A DNA stretch of 64,000 bases from Cyclobacterium salsum (GTDB taxonomy: Bacteria > Bacteroidota > Bacteroidia > Cytophagales > Cyclobacteriaceae). The notes beneath the pieces are model-generated. The model was not told where the DNA came from and searched no databases. It worked only from the letters and a program-made list of their open reading frames with translations. Below are positions 53,023 to 63,900 of the stretch, one piece after another. The first letter of the stretch is position 1. The number at the start of each line of letters is the position of its first letter. A program made the position numbers and the translations under genes. The stretch spans positions 372,001-436,000 of the forward strand of contig NZ_WNKG01000001.1 of assembly GCF_010119245.1 (NCBI RefSeq). The letters are read 5' to 3'.

Positions 53023-55218
53023 TCAATTAATAAACATTTCATCAACCAACAATAATGCTCCTCGCCCTTTATTCCGATGCCATGAAGGAATTTCTTTCAG
53101 GGTCCTACCGATGACCAGCAGACAATTTACTTTGGTCGGATTAATTGTTGTAGATATCAATTGGATATAAGGTTTTCGCTCTTCCGTTGGTAATTCAGGA
53201 GTCATCCTACCCATTAATTTCAAATCATCTTTACTTTTCCCACCCCAAATCTCAATTTGAGAGGGAGGAAAAATAATCGTTTCCGGTTCCACCAAAACAT
53301 TAAAAGAAACAGAAGCTACTTCAATCTCCTGGTTGTAACTCAAAAACAATTCCATATCCTCATTGGAAAAACCGGCCCAGTTGTTGGCCCAGGCCGGACT
53401 ATTGGCATTGAAACCGCCAAAGTCCCCATCAAAAAAGGTAGCGTGGCCATTTGCAGGATGAACCCTGTTTAAGCGGGACAACAAATTGACCGAATCAGGC
53501 GGATATTTATTTTTATAAACGGAAAAGGTAGTGTTGATGCTTCCAAACCAACCTTCTTTAAATGCTTTTGCATTGACCAATGTTGTACGGTCTAACCACA
53601 CTTTTCCCTCCTCAAAGACGGGTGAAGTAAGGCTATCAGGTTCAGTTCCATCCAATGTATACCTTACAGTGACGTCTTCTATTGGATGGCCTATATCCAA
53701 AGCGATAGAATCCCTAAAGATATTGGTTTGATTTTTAAGTATGGGTACATTTAATTTGATCTTTTCCTCCTCAAGCCCTTCTCTACCGGCAACTATTTGA
53801 ATATTTTTAAATTCATCTCTAAGAAGTTCCAGATCGTCCACGTCGATTTCCGTATTCCATACGGATATGGTTTGCAGGCGTTTTAAGCTACTCAGGTAGG
53901 GTTTTAAATCATTTAATGCCACTGATGTACCCGAGATGGCCAGGTGTTCAATATTTTTCAAAGAAGTCAAAGTCTGAAGCCCATTTCCGGTAATATTGGT
54001 AAAATTTAAATTTAATCTTTCCAGATTGGTAAATTGATTGATAATGGTCAGGTCCTCATCTTCTACCGGAATTCTATTAAGACTGAGTGATACCATTTGT
54101 TCTTTTATTGGTTCCAGTTCCAGTAGTGATTGACTGGTGTAAGATTTTGGATTATAAATGGTTACATCCAAGGCGGGTGATTCTTTACTTAAAGGCCTGA
54201 TTACCCGGTATTCGTTATTGAGCGTTTCCAGTGTTTTTTCATCAGGCATATCAAATTCATACGTCTTTCTTTTTCCCGAAGGGTTTAACACGTTCGTTGA
54301 AACAAGCCGAAGAGAATCTCCGGCAGGTAAGGCCAATACCTTCATTTCAAAATCATAATTATTTTTAACCCATAGCTCCAGAAGCAATTTTTCTTCCGGT
54401 GAAAGCTGTGGTTTTCCCGAGGGTGGCATGTGGTCCTCATCTTCCATTGGCAGGGAAAGCCTGTGTAGCATTAAACTCTCCTCCAGAGATTCATTATCGA
54501 ATAGTTTACCTGTTTTTCCTCCTTTTAATAAAGAAACTTTATCTGTCATGATCAATTCACCCTTGGCTTTACTCTGATTATGGCAAGAATTACATTTTTT
54601 TTCTAATACAGGCATTACCAGGTGATCAAAAACAATTGCTTCCTCAATTGGAACCACCACTTCCCTCCCTGCAATAATGGGCATGTAGATAAAGTCTTCC
54701 CCATGTGTCAGGGATGCACCGTAGTGGCCTGCCATCAGCGTGATGACAATCAAAGAAGAGGCCGATATTTTAGCTATTTTTTCCTGATACCAGGTCTTAT
54801 CTCTGGCAAAATATAGTACGCTGGCAAAGAAAACGATCCCAGCACCCAACCACTTATGCCAGGTTAAAACGGCACCATCATATCCTTCTTCCAGTGATAG
54901 AAATAAACCCATCACAGCGGCTAAAGCTGCGGTTAACACAGAAAAAAGGAGCAAATACCTGAGGAATTCCTGGTAAAACTTTTCTTTGCTAAATTCCTTT
55001 CGAAACCTGAAAAATTCCAACCCCATCGATAAGAGTAACAAGGCAATCGGAAAATGGAGTATCATGGGGTGCAATCTCCCGAGAGGTTGTAGCCAATAGG
55101 GAATTTCGATAAACCTTTCCAGCAATAAAAAATAAAGCAGTAGGATATTCAAACCCAACAGAAACCTTTCAGCAATAATCCGGTACTTGTTTTTCATATC
55201 GTTTGGGAGATTTGCCAT
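53023..55218 (-). CDS. Membrane protein: DUF2231-like helices, planctomycete cytochrome C, LRR and chitobiase-like domains
   Basis: A 731-residue multidomain protein (Met8 is an alternative start). Five membrane helices lie between residues 20 and 168 with the DUF2231 signature HPMILHFPIALLLLSMGLEF, then HKWLGAG and GHYGASLTHGED. A PSCyt1-type cytochrome c follows with CNSCH at 209-213 and MPPSGKPQLSPEEK. Next are several leucine-rich repeats (about 380-460; LERLNLNFTNITGNGLQTL), an FN3-associated/CHB_HEX_C_1 domain (VRYTLDGTEPDSLTSPVF) and a C-terminal discoidin-like stretch. It ends the upstream PSD1-B/DUF1501-B cassette with a six-base gap. It may receive electrons from the cassette and pass them to the membrane; this role is inferred. 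Confidence 0.85.
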   Translation of the reverse strand: MANLPNDMKNKYRIIAERFLLGLNILLLYFLLLERFIEIPYWLQPLGRLHPMILHFPIALLLLSMGLEFFRFRKEFSKEKFYQEFLRYLLLFSVLTAALAAVMGLFLSLEEGYDGAVLTWHKWLGAGIVFFASVLYFARDKTWYQEKIAKISASSLIVITLMAGHYGASLTHGEDFIYMPIIAGREVVVPIEEAIVFDHLVMPVLEKKCNSCHNQSKAKGELIMTDKVSLLKGGKTGKLFDNESLEESLMLHRLSLPMEDEDHMPPSGKPQLSPEEKLLLELWVKNNYDFEMKVLALPAGDSLRLVSTNVLNPSGKRKTYEFDMPDEKTLETLNNEYRVIRPLSKESPALDVTIYNPKSYTSQSLLELEPIKEQMVSLSLNRIPVEDEDLTIINQFTNLERLNLNFTNITGNGLQTLTSLKNIEHLAISGTSVALNDLKPYLSSLKRLQTISVWNTEIDVDDLELLRDEFKNIQIVAGREGLEEEKIKLNVPILKNQTNIFRDSIALDIGHPIEDVTVRYTLDGTEPDSLTSPVFEEGKVWLDRTTLVNAKAFKEGWFGSINTTFSVYKNKYPPDSVNLLSRLNRVHPANGHATFFDGDFGGFNANSPAWANNWAGFSNEDMELFLSYNQEIEVASVSFNVLVEPETIIFPPSQIEIWGGKSKDDLKLMGRMTPELPTEERKPYIQLISTTINPTKVNCLLVIGRTLKEIPSWHRNKGRGALLLVDEMFIN

Positions 55219-55224
55219 GGCCAG

Positions 55225-56679
55225 TTACACCAATATATCTTTGACGACTTTCCCTGATACATCGGTAAGCCTAAACCTTCTACCCAAATGCTTGTAAATC
55301 AGCTTTTCGTGATCGAGTCCTAGTTGATTGAGGACCGTTGCCTGAAAGTCATGAACATGTACGGGATTCTTAATGACATTGTACCCCAATTCGTCTGTTT
55401 CTCCATATACGGTTCCAGGTTTGATACCGCCGCCAGCCATCCAAATGCTAAAGCACCGGGGATGATGATCCCTACCATAGTTATCTTTGGTCAGTTTTCC
55501 CTGACTATAGTTGGTCCGACCAAATTCTCCACCCCATATGACCAAGGTTTCGTCCAGCAATCCCCGTTGCTTAAGGTCAGTCACCAATGCTGCAGAAGCC
55601 TGGTCTACATCCTTAGCCTGGCGGGTAATTTCATAGGGCAGGTTGCCATGCTGATCCCATCCCTGGTGGTAAAGTTGTACAAATCTAACTCCACTTTCAG
55701 AAAGCTTTCTTGCCAATAGGCAATTGGCAGCATAAGTTCCAGGCACCAGACAATCCGGCCCGTACAGCTTGATTACGCTATCCGGTTCCTTGGAAAGGTC
55801 CATAATGTCCGGCACGGTAGTTTGCATCCGGTAGGCCATTTCATATTGCTGGATCTTAGCACTTATTTCCGGGTCTCCAAACTTTTCATAGGACATATGA
55901 TTTAGCTCAGCCAGATTATCCAATATTTTTCGCCGATCCACCCTGCTCATTCCTTTTGGGTCACGAAGGTACAATACCGGGTCTTCCCCGCTGCTGAACT
56001 GTACGCCCTGATGTACCGAATCCAAAAATCCATTGGTCCACAATTTAGAATAGACACCCTGGCCGTTCCCGATTCCCCGCGAAAGCAAAACGGTAAAAGC
56101 GGGAAGGTTTTTGTTTTCGCTGCCCAGGCCGTAACTCAGCCAGGCACCCATACTGGGTCGGTTCCCCTGCTGTGCCCCTGTTTGAAAAAAAGTTAGGGCG
56201 GGGTCGTGGTTGATGGCTTCGGTATGCAAGGACCTCACAATACAAATATCATCGACAATTTTTGAGGTATAGGGAAACAAATCACTGATCCAGGCTCCGG
56301 ATTCTCCATACTGATTAAATCCTGAAAATGACCCTACCAAAGGAAAGGAGGACTGATTGGCAGTCATGCCTGTTAGCCGCTGACCACCCCTTATCGATTC
56401 CGGCAAATCCTGACCCACCATTTCTTTTAATTTCGGTTTGTAGTCAAAGGATTCTAATTGAGAGGGAGCCCCATTCTGAAAAAGATAAATTACTCTTTTT
56501 GCCTTAGGGGCAAAATCAGGTATGGCTGCTGCCAGTTCTCCTTCCATTTGACCATTTCCTTTAAACAGGTCAGGCATCAATAATGATCCCAAAGCTACAC
56601 TCCCCAGCCCTAAACTCATTGTTGACAGGAATTTCCTCCGGTTCAAATTCAGGTGGTGCTCAATAATATTTTTATCCAT
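55225..56679 (-). CDS. Tat-exported DUF1501 protein (copy B)
   Basis: A 484-residue paralogue of the protein at 42488, with the twin-arginine signal NRRKFLSTMSLGLGSVALGS at residues 13-32. The same conserved segments are present (RVIYLFQNGAPSQLESFDYK, HTEAINHDPALTFFQTGAQ, GVRFVQLYHQGWDQH, GEFGRTNYSQG, NYGRDHHPRCFSIWMAGGGI). It begins one base after PSD1-B and is followed after six bases by the DUF2231/cytochrome gene, so the three form a tight operon. The N-terminal 60 residues differ most between the copies. Function as for copy A is unproven. Confidence 0.93.
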   Translation of the reverse strand: MDKNIIEHHLNLNRRKFLSTMSLGLGSVALGSLLMPDLFKGNGQMEGELAAAIPDFAPKAKRVIYLFQNGAPSQLESFDYKPKLKEMVGQDLPESIRGGQRLTGMTANQSSFPLVGSFSGFNQYGESGAWISDLFPYTSKIVDDICIVRSLHTEAINHDPALTFFQTGAQQGNRPSMGAWLSYGLGSENKNLPAFTVLLSRGIGNGQGVYSKLWTNGFLDSVHQGVQFSSGEDPVLYLRDPKGMSRVDRRKILDNLAELNHMSYEKFGDPEISAKIQQYEMAYRMQTTVPDIMDLSKEPDSVIKLYGPDCLVPGTYAANCLLARKLSESGVRFVQLYHQGWDQHGNLPYEITRQAKDVDQASAALVTDLKQRGLLDETLVIWGGEFGRTNYSQGKLTKDNYGRDHHPRCFSIWMAGGGIKPGTVYGETDELGYNVIKNPVHVHDFQATVLNQLGLDHEKLIYKHLGRRFRLTDVSGKVVKDILV

Positions 56680-56680
56680 A

Positions 56681-58999
56681 TCAGGTTTTGGAAATGGTCT
56701 CTTCTAAATTATAAATGGTGGAAATGACCTGCATTAACGAGGCCCATTCCACGGGGTCTAAATCCTCCTCGAAGGGATACTCTCCCACATTTAACAAAGC
56801 TTTCGCATTTTCATTTACCATGGTTTTCAATTGTCCGCGATGGTATTTTATCAATACCTCCATTTCCCGCTGTTCCGGGAACCTGCAAACAATCATTCGA
56901 AAGGCTTTCTTAATGTTCTGCTCCGCCGTCGTTTTTTCCTTTAGTAATTTTCCGGCGAGTACTCTGGATGCCTCCAACATGGTTGGATCATTTAACATTA
57001 CCAACGCCTGTAATGGTGTATTGGTAATCAACCTCTCCACTTCGCATTGGTCGCGGTTGCTGGCATCAAAAAGGGTCATTGCGGGCGGAGGTACTGTCCG
57101 CTTGATAAAATTGTACAGCCCTCTACGGTAAAGGTCCTTACCATGATCCTGTTTGTACACCGATAAGATCCCCCTTCCAGATGTGGCCCCCTCCCAAAGC
57201 CCGGAAGGCTGATAGGGTTTTACACTTGGTCCTCCTAGGGTAGCATCCAATAGACCACTGCTTGACAAAATCAAATCACGAACAAATTCTGCCTTTAACC
57301 TAAATCTTGGTGCACGGCTAAGGAAAATATTTTCAGGATCCTGTTCCATTTTTTCATCATTAATTACGGCAGATTGTTTATAGGTAGCGGAAGTTACCAT
57401 CTGCCTGACCAGACGCTTGATGTCCCAACCGTATTCCATAAAATCCATCGCCAACCAATCCAATAACTCAGGATGACTGGGAAGTTCCCCCTGCATGCCA
57501 AAATCACCGGGTGTGGCGACAATGCCCTTTCCAAAAATTTCCTGCCATATTTGATTGACAAATACCCTGGCGGTTAAGGGGTTTTTTTTATCAAATAACC
57601 ATTTGGCCAGCCCTAACCTGTTTCGTTCAAATTCCGGATTAAAAGCCAATATTGATTCGGGCATGCCTGGTGTCACTGCTTCTCTATGCGCTTCATAAGA
57701 TCCTCGCTCCAACACATAGGACGTACGGGCAGAATCTAATTCCCCCATGATGGACACGATCAATTGGGTGGTATCCGGTTTGTTTATGAATCCAAGTATA
57801 GAATCAACATCTTCATCTGTAATCTCCATAAATGGGCGTTTGGCATATGTCTCAGGTCCTCCCACGACGGACTCAATACCTTTCTCCCTAATATTATTAA
57901 AAAATGAATACAGCTGATAATACTCCTTTTGGGAAACCGGATCATATTTATGATCGTGGCAGCCTGCACATTCCATGGTGATTCCGATCAGCGCTTTTCC
58001 GAAAGTATTGGTTCTATCGGTCACATACATGACCCGATATTCTTCATCCACTATTCCTCCTTCTTCGGTAATCTTATGATTTCGGTTAAATCCGGTAGCC
58101 AATAACTGTTCTTTTGTTGGATCGGGAAGTAAATCCCCAGCCAGTTGCCAGGTAATGAACTGATCATAAGGCATGTTTTCATTAAAAGCATGAATCACCC
58201 AGTCTCTCCATGGCCATTGGCTTCTATAACTGTCGTCCTGAAAGCCATGGGAATCAGCAAACCTTGCGATATCCATCCAATAAACCGCCATTTTTTCCCC
58301 ATAAGCCTGGCTGGAAAGCATTCGGTCTACCCAATTCGAATAGGCGTCCTCACTAGGGTCTTCCAAAAAATCATCCATCATTTCCAAACTTGGAGGCAAA
58401 CCAGTCAAATCAAAACTCAGTCTTTTTAATAAGCTTTCCTTGTCCGCTTCCTCATTGGGTTTAAAACCTTTCTCCTCCAGCTTTTTAAGAATGAAATAAT
58501 CGATCTCATTATTGGCCAAATCATTGTGAACTATTTTTGGGATTTTAACTTTCTTAGGAGGTAAAAAAGACCAATGCGGTTCATATTTCGCCCCTTGGCT
58601 GATCCATTTTTTGATCATGCTGATCTCAAAATCTGTAAGCTTTAAATTGGAATCAGGAGGAGGCATTTTTACTGATGGATCATCTGAGACCACTCGATTA
58701 TATACATCAGAAGCAAGGGGATTTCCCGGAACAAGCGCATGGGCGTCGAGTGTTTTTTCTAGAGACCTAAAGGCTTCTTCTTCGATATCCAGTCTTAAAT
58801 TAGCTTCCCTCTTATTGGCATCAGGTCCATGACAGGCAAAACAGTTGTCCGATAATATTGGCCTGACATGAAAGTTATAACTAACCTCATCTGGCAGTTT
58901 GTCAGAGGAATTTCCAACCATGGCGGTATCTTGTTTATCACAGGCCTGAAAGGTCAGAGATGTGATAATCAAACCAAAACCATAAATACGTTTAAACAT
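56681..58999 (-). CDS. PSD1 / planctomycete cytochrome C lipoprotein (DUF1549-DUF1553), copy B
   Basis: The start at 58999 gives MFKRIYGFGLIITSLTFQAC, with lipobox LTFQAC; the longer frame from 59056 would bury the signal. The ~772-residue protein has the same order as copy A: planctomycete cytochrome C (CFACHGPD, MPPPDSNLKLT), DUF1549 (RLSFDLTGLPP, AVYWMDIARFADSHG, second heme motif MECAGCHDHKYDPV) and DUF1553 (NPLTARVFVNQIWQEIFGKG, NTPLQALVMLNDPTMLEA). It is first in a tight three-gene cassette with DUF1501-B and the DUF2231/cytochrome protein, with one base between it and DUF1501-B. About two thirds identical by eye to copy A. Confidence 0.92.
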   Translation of the reverse strand: MFKRIYGFGLIITSLTFQACDKQDTAMVGNSSDKLPDEVSYNFHVRPILSDNCFACHGPDANKREANLRLDIEEEAFRSLEKTLDAHALVPGNPLASDVYNRVVSDDPSVKMPPPDSNLKLTDFEISMIKKWISQGAKYEPHWSFLPPKKVKIPKIVHNDLANNEIDYFILKKLEEKGFKPNEEADKESLLKRLSFDLTGLPPSLEMMDDFLEDPSEDAYSNWVDRMLSSQAYGEKMAVYWMDIARFADSHGFQDDSYRSQWPWRDWVIHAFNENMPYDQFITWQLAGDLLPDPTKEQLLATGFNRNHKITEEGGIVDEEYRVMYVTDRTNTFGKALIGITMECAGCHDHKYDPVSQKEYYQLYSFFNNIREKGIESVVGGPETYAKRPFMEITDEDVDSILGFINKPDTTQLIVSIMGELDSARTSYVLERGSYEAHREAVTPGMPESILAFNPEFERNRLGLAKWLFDKKNPLTARVFVNQIWQEIFGKGIVATPGDFGMQGELPSHPELLDWLAMDFMEYGWDIKRLVRQMVTSATYKQSAVINDEKMEQDPENIFLSRAPRFRLKAEFVRDLILSSSGLLDATLGGPSVKPYQPSGLWEGATSGRGILSVYKQDHGKDLYRRGLYNFIKRTVPPPAMTLFDASNRDQCEVERLITNTPLQALVMLNDPTMLEASRVLAGKLLKEKTTAEQNIKKAFRMIVCRFPEQREMEVLIKYHRGQLKTMVNENAKALLNVGEYPFEEDLDPVEWASLMQVISTIYNLEETISKT

Positions 59000-59398
59000 A
59001 GCCGTATAGTTAATTGCCAATTTCAATTCAAAACAATTCAAAACAATTAGAAACAAAATCAGCCTGATATAATTGAAAATTGTTCCCTTTATCTGTTATC
59101 AACCTAATTGACCTCCTTCTGAGAATCCAAATGTTGAATCAAAAAAGGAATGAAAATATTCTCTATATTGACTAAGACCAATGAAAATGGAAAAACCCGT
59201 AATATTTACCAAAATAAAAATATATTTTTGAAGTGAAGGCAGGAACCGTAATAATAAATCGAAATCAAATTAACATAAATATTTTTTGTTAGAATATATG
59301 GTTTCAAAGTTACAATGAGGAAAATAACCTGGTTCTTTTGAATTTACTGGTTGGTACCAGACTACATGAGGTTAAAAAATATTCAGGAATTTTCTACA
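59000..59398. other. Intergenic region between the sigma factor gene and the PSD1-B cassette
   Basis: About 400 AT-rich bases. It would carry the promoter of the PSD1-B/DUF1501-B/DUF2231 transcript. No exact TAnnTTTG element, hairpin terminator or coding remnant was recognised. Confidence 0.45.
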
Positions 59399-59989
59399 CT
59401 AAGATATTTTGGAATGTTTTTTATTCTCCATCTTTCTATCAAGATAAAGACTAATTTTTTCTCTAAAACTCCTGATGGCAAGCTTTAAATGCACTTCCAC
59501 GGTCCTTTCTGAAATTTCCAGAATCTCGCCAACCTGTCGGTAGGTTAATTCATCATCTTTAATCAATTTAAATACCATTTTCCTTTTTTTTGGCAGATTA
59601 TTTACAAGTGATTGAATTAGATGAGTCAATTCCTGTTCTTCCAACAATTGATGGGGGGTAATGGAATAAATAAAATGATTTTTATCGTCATCACCACACT
59701 CAATCCTTAATTCCCTTCTGCGTTTATCAATCTTTGTGAGGGATTTATTCTTAACCGCGGTATAAAGATAGGCTTCAAAATTTTTCATCCTGAAAACCCG
59801 CTCTTTATCAATTAATAAATTGGTTAATACCTCTGAAACAACATCTTCAGACATGCCTTTATCATCTAAAATAGATTTCGAGAAGTTTACCAGTTTTTTA
59901 TAATAAAGTTCAAAAAATTCATCAAAGGCTTTTTTATTTCCTTCGGCAATGAGGATGAATAATTCTGAATTATTTTTTGTTTGATTCAT
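59399..59989 (-). CDS. ECF-type RNA polymerase sigma-70 factor
   Basis: The ATG at 59989 (MNQTKNNSELFILIAEGNKK) is preferred; a start at 60028 would add 13 residues. The ~196-residue protein has sigma region 2 (about 20-85, AFDEFFELYYKKLVNFSKSI, FEAYLYTAVKNKSLTKI) and region 4 (about 125-185, NLPKKRKMVFKLIKDDELTY, RQVGEILEISERTVEVHLKL). This is the ECF group usually paired with FecR and SusC/STN in Bacteroidota. The FecR-SusC-SusD set at 46505-52555 is the only one in the window, so it is the likely partner despite 6.8 kb between them. An upstream promoter was not recognised. Confidence 0.92.
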   Translation of the reverse strand: MNQTKNNSELFILIAEGNKKAFDEFFELYYKKLVNFSKSILDDKGMSEDVVSEVLTNLLIDKERVFRMKNFEAYLYTAVKNKSLTKIDKRRRELRIECGDDDKNHFIYSITPHQLLEEQELTHLIQSLVNNLPKKRKMVFKLIKDDELTYRQVGEILEISERTVEVHLKLAIRSFREKISLYLDRKMENKKHSKIS

Positions 59990-60998
59990 TTTTTCTGAAC
60001 GAGACACCAATTGTAATTCAACCTCCATCCAATGCTTAACGGAAACTAAATTAGGAGAATAACCTGATTCAATGTACTATAAAACTATTAATTGAAATAG
60101 TAGTTAATAAAGTGTGTTTTGATTTTTTCCTATTAAATGTAGGGGATTTTATTTGGACAACCAATGGATTAATGAAAATTATTATTGTTATTGAATTAAG
60201 GCGAAAGTAATTTTATAGCTTTAAATATGATTATAATCACTTTAAATTTACATTATTGATGAGTGGTTTATTTGGTCGATATAAGGGGCCATCGGTTAAA
60301 TTATTCGTATCCCTTTCTTCTATAAAAAAAGATTGGCCGTAGACTCTCGGTGGGATTGATTTGCCGGAAATCATTATACCTACCGAAAAAGGTCTCTTAT
60401 CAGCTTCTCCAATGGATAGATACCTCGTTAGTCCTTCAAAAAAGTGGAGCTTTCATTGGTGATACATTTAAATCGCCAGAAGTATACTTCCTAAATTTTT
60501 AGAGCTGCTTTCCCTTTTTCCCTCCTACCAAATTCTGATTCATTCGATGAAGTCAGACCGGTTCAACAATACTATTTTGGAATTTTACCTAATACGATTT
60601 CCGGCGCCTTTGAATATTTCATTTAATAATCCAGGCATTCTGATTGAATAGGCATTCTTTGGGAAATTCATCGTTAGAAAGAAAATTTAATGATGCGCAA
60701 ATTATCTTTCTATCAGTCTGATCTTTTTTAAACTTCCTGAAAAATCCAATATTTCGTTGCTACTCCTGATATCCCGTTTGTGCTTATCCCAAAACCGCTT
60801 TAGTTTGACCCAAATTCAATTAATTTGACCTTGATTTAAAAAGCAAAACCTGAATTTAATAAACTAAACTTATGTTTAAAAATAAAATATCAACCCTCTG
60901 ATATTCTATTACTTATATAATCTTTATTCGAAATTGGTTTAGGGTTATCTTTTTGCGCTTACGGTATTTGAGTTTAACTGAAAACCAAGGGTAGTTCG
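59990..60998. other. Gene-free region between the sigma factor and the PVC-heme gene
   Basis: About 1.0 kb, AT-rich, without a convincing gene. At about 60222-60252 the phrase AATATGATTATAATCACTTT resembles AATATGATATAATCACTTC of the 276-bp repeats at 33 kb, so a diverged fragment of that repeat may be present. No terminator for the PVC-heme gene (stop at 60999) or promoter for the sigma gene could be assigned. Confidence 0.45.
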
Positions 60999-63900
60999 TT
61001 ACAATCCTCGCTTAATAAATGCCAGTAAATCTGCCATCTCTTCCACGCTGATTTGATTTTCCAATCCCTGGGCCATCCCTGACACCGGCAGGGCTTGCAT
61101 GCTGGAAATCTCCGACCGGGAAATTGTCCGGGTTAAACCGCCGGCCTGCACTAGCTCAATGGCAGTGGTTGTTTCATGGGAAATGATTCCCTGTACGGCC
61201 TCACTATCGGAAAGCTCTATTTGCCAAAGATCATAGCCATCCGCTATGGAAAGATTGGGATCAAGGATGTCCTTGAGGATACTTTCATAGCGTCGGTTTC
61301 GAAGGGATGCCAGGTCGGGACCATACAATTCCCCCCGCTCCTCTGTCATTTGATGACAAATGGAGCAATTCTCTTCGTAAACCTGCAGGCCTTTTTCAGG
61401 GATGCCTTCCAGTTCAAGGGCGGCCTGGAACGAACGAATGACATCCTCTCTTTCGCTATCAGAAGGCACCAGCAAGGCCCTGGCCTTATCCCGGATGGCC
61501 GGGTCTTTTTGGTTCATCAAAAAGACCGTATTGCCCCAGGGAATATGGCTGGGCAAAACGGTTCCGTGCTCCAGCCCGTCAAGTAGCGCATGGATGCGAG
61601 GATGACTATTTAAAAGAGATCCAACCGCAGCATTCCTTACCTCAGGACTAAGCCCCTTCCACCGCTCCATTAAAAAGTCAGCATATCCCCCTTCGGCTGC
61701 TTTGCTTAAATAGGAAAGTACTTCCTGCTGTAACCTGACCGGCTCTTGTGGTTGAATCAATTTTTTTAATTCTTCAGATGCTTTTTCGGGCTGAAAAAGC
61801 CCCATAATCCGTAACCAAACCAGCCTTTCTTCTTCCTTAGCGGAAGTGTTTAGCGTAATTTCAAATGCCTGATTGACTATTCCTTTCTGTGCTGAAATTT
61901 CGGGTATCGGCCCTAAGGTTACCAAATCAATAAATGCATTTTTTAGTGGTATGGAGGAAATCAATGGTAAGTTGAGTATTATTTCCTTCTGAAGGTTTTC
62001 CCAACGGCTTCCTGAGGGCAGAGAATTTTGCAAACCGGAAGCCATCCCTTTTATGGCAAAAGGCTCCCATCCCATAATGGAATTAGTTGGCTGAACTACA
62101 GGTGATATTACTTTCAGTACTTCTTCAAACCCATCCCTTGCCGCCTGCATTCGGGCTGCTTTTTCAATCATCTCATTGTATCCGGACTGATCCGCACGAT
62201 ACCCGCTGATCAATTCTTCTAGTATATCCTCCTGATTCCCTAAAGGTGCGGCCAACACCGCCAGCTGCACCCATTCATCGTCCATATCCTTTTTCAGGAC
62301 GGCCATACGGGTAGCAAATGCCCATTCTTCTGAAATTGTGCTCAATGTATTTACCAACTGAAAGCGGACCTTGGGGTCTGGATCATCCACCATAGCCCTC
62401 AACTCTAAATCCCAGGCTACCAGTTTTTCCGGAAAAAACTCCGCCAATTTCAAGGCATTTTTCCGGACCCCTGCCTCCGGATCTTGCAATGCTTCTTTCA
62501 CCAGTTCTGCCTGCAAGTTACCCACACCATGTAAGGTCCATAAGGCATGAAGGCGGCCCAGTGGCTGGCTGGCATTTCTGGCAAGTTCCACCAATTCCAC
62601 GGGAAGGGGATTCGGGTTGCGCTCCACCAAAATTCGTTGCGCATTGGTTCGCCACCAATGGTTGGGATGCGATAATTTTTCGATTAAGGCTTGATCCGTA
62701 AGCTGCTCCAAATCGATGGATTGCGACCAAGCGGCTTTTTCCGATCCCTTTGGACTGATTCGGTAGATTCTGCCTTTATCCGTTCCCTCATAGAGGGCTC
62801 CGGATTGCGTCACTTCATCCGCCATCCATTCCGGATGTTCGATGATTTTTCGGTGATAGTCCAGCAAGTACAAGGCGCCATCCGGCCCCAGATACATATT
62901 AACCGGCCTGAACCAGGCATCCCGGGACCGAAGAAATTCACTTCGCTGATATAATTTGCTGCCGGTAAAGGTGGCACCTTTGCCTTGTAAGATATCTGCG
63001 TGAACCAGATTACTAACGGGTTCTGCCGTAAAGATCACCTGATCAAATGGTTCGGGGAATGCGCCACCTAAATAAGGGGTAACCCCACAAGCGGAGGTCA
63101 TGACTCCGATATCTGTCAAGAGCTGATGTTCGGGATTATCCGTGATGGGATACACCTCGGCGGCATTACCGTGATCGGATACGGATTGGGTGACATTGCT
63201 AATCGGGAAAAAAGGGTTTTTACCCAAATACCTGGCCGGAAGCACTTCATGAATCAAATGGTTATTGTTATTGATCAGAAATCGTTCTCCCCATTTATCC
63301 GTGGCATGGCCAAATTGCGTCCGGCTTGCCAATCGTTCCAACCCGGACCCATCCGGCTTGAATCGAATGCCTCTTCCGCCTGCATTGACGGGCAGTTGGG
63401 GTCCCTCCGGGAGAAATGGAAAGTGGATTTCACTGCCTTTATCACCTAGTTTTTCCGTAAACATCACCGTCGTGACCGCTGGTTCATGGCCCAGGTAAAT
63501 CCAGTTGTCCAAACCATAGCGGGGACTGTTGACATTGTGCTGGGGATTGGAGCGGGCAAAACCTGTTAAAATCACCTCGCGCTTGTCTGCTATTCCATCC
63601 TCATTGGTATCCTCCAGGTAAAGCACATGTGGGGGGTCTGTAACCAACACCCCCTTTTTCCAAGCCATGATGCCTGTAGGCAAGATGAGACTATCGGCAA
63701 ATACCGTATGCTGATCCATGACTCCATCCCCATCGGTATCTACCAAAAGTTTTACCTTTCCACTGCCACTTACGTCCAGTGGGTAACCGTGCATTTCTAC
63801 CACAAACATCCGTCCCTTTCCATCGATACACATGTCAACAGGATCTGCCACCAAGGGTTCGGCAGCAATTAACTCCATCTGAAACCGCTCGTCCAATTCA

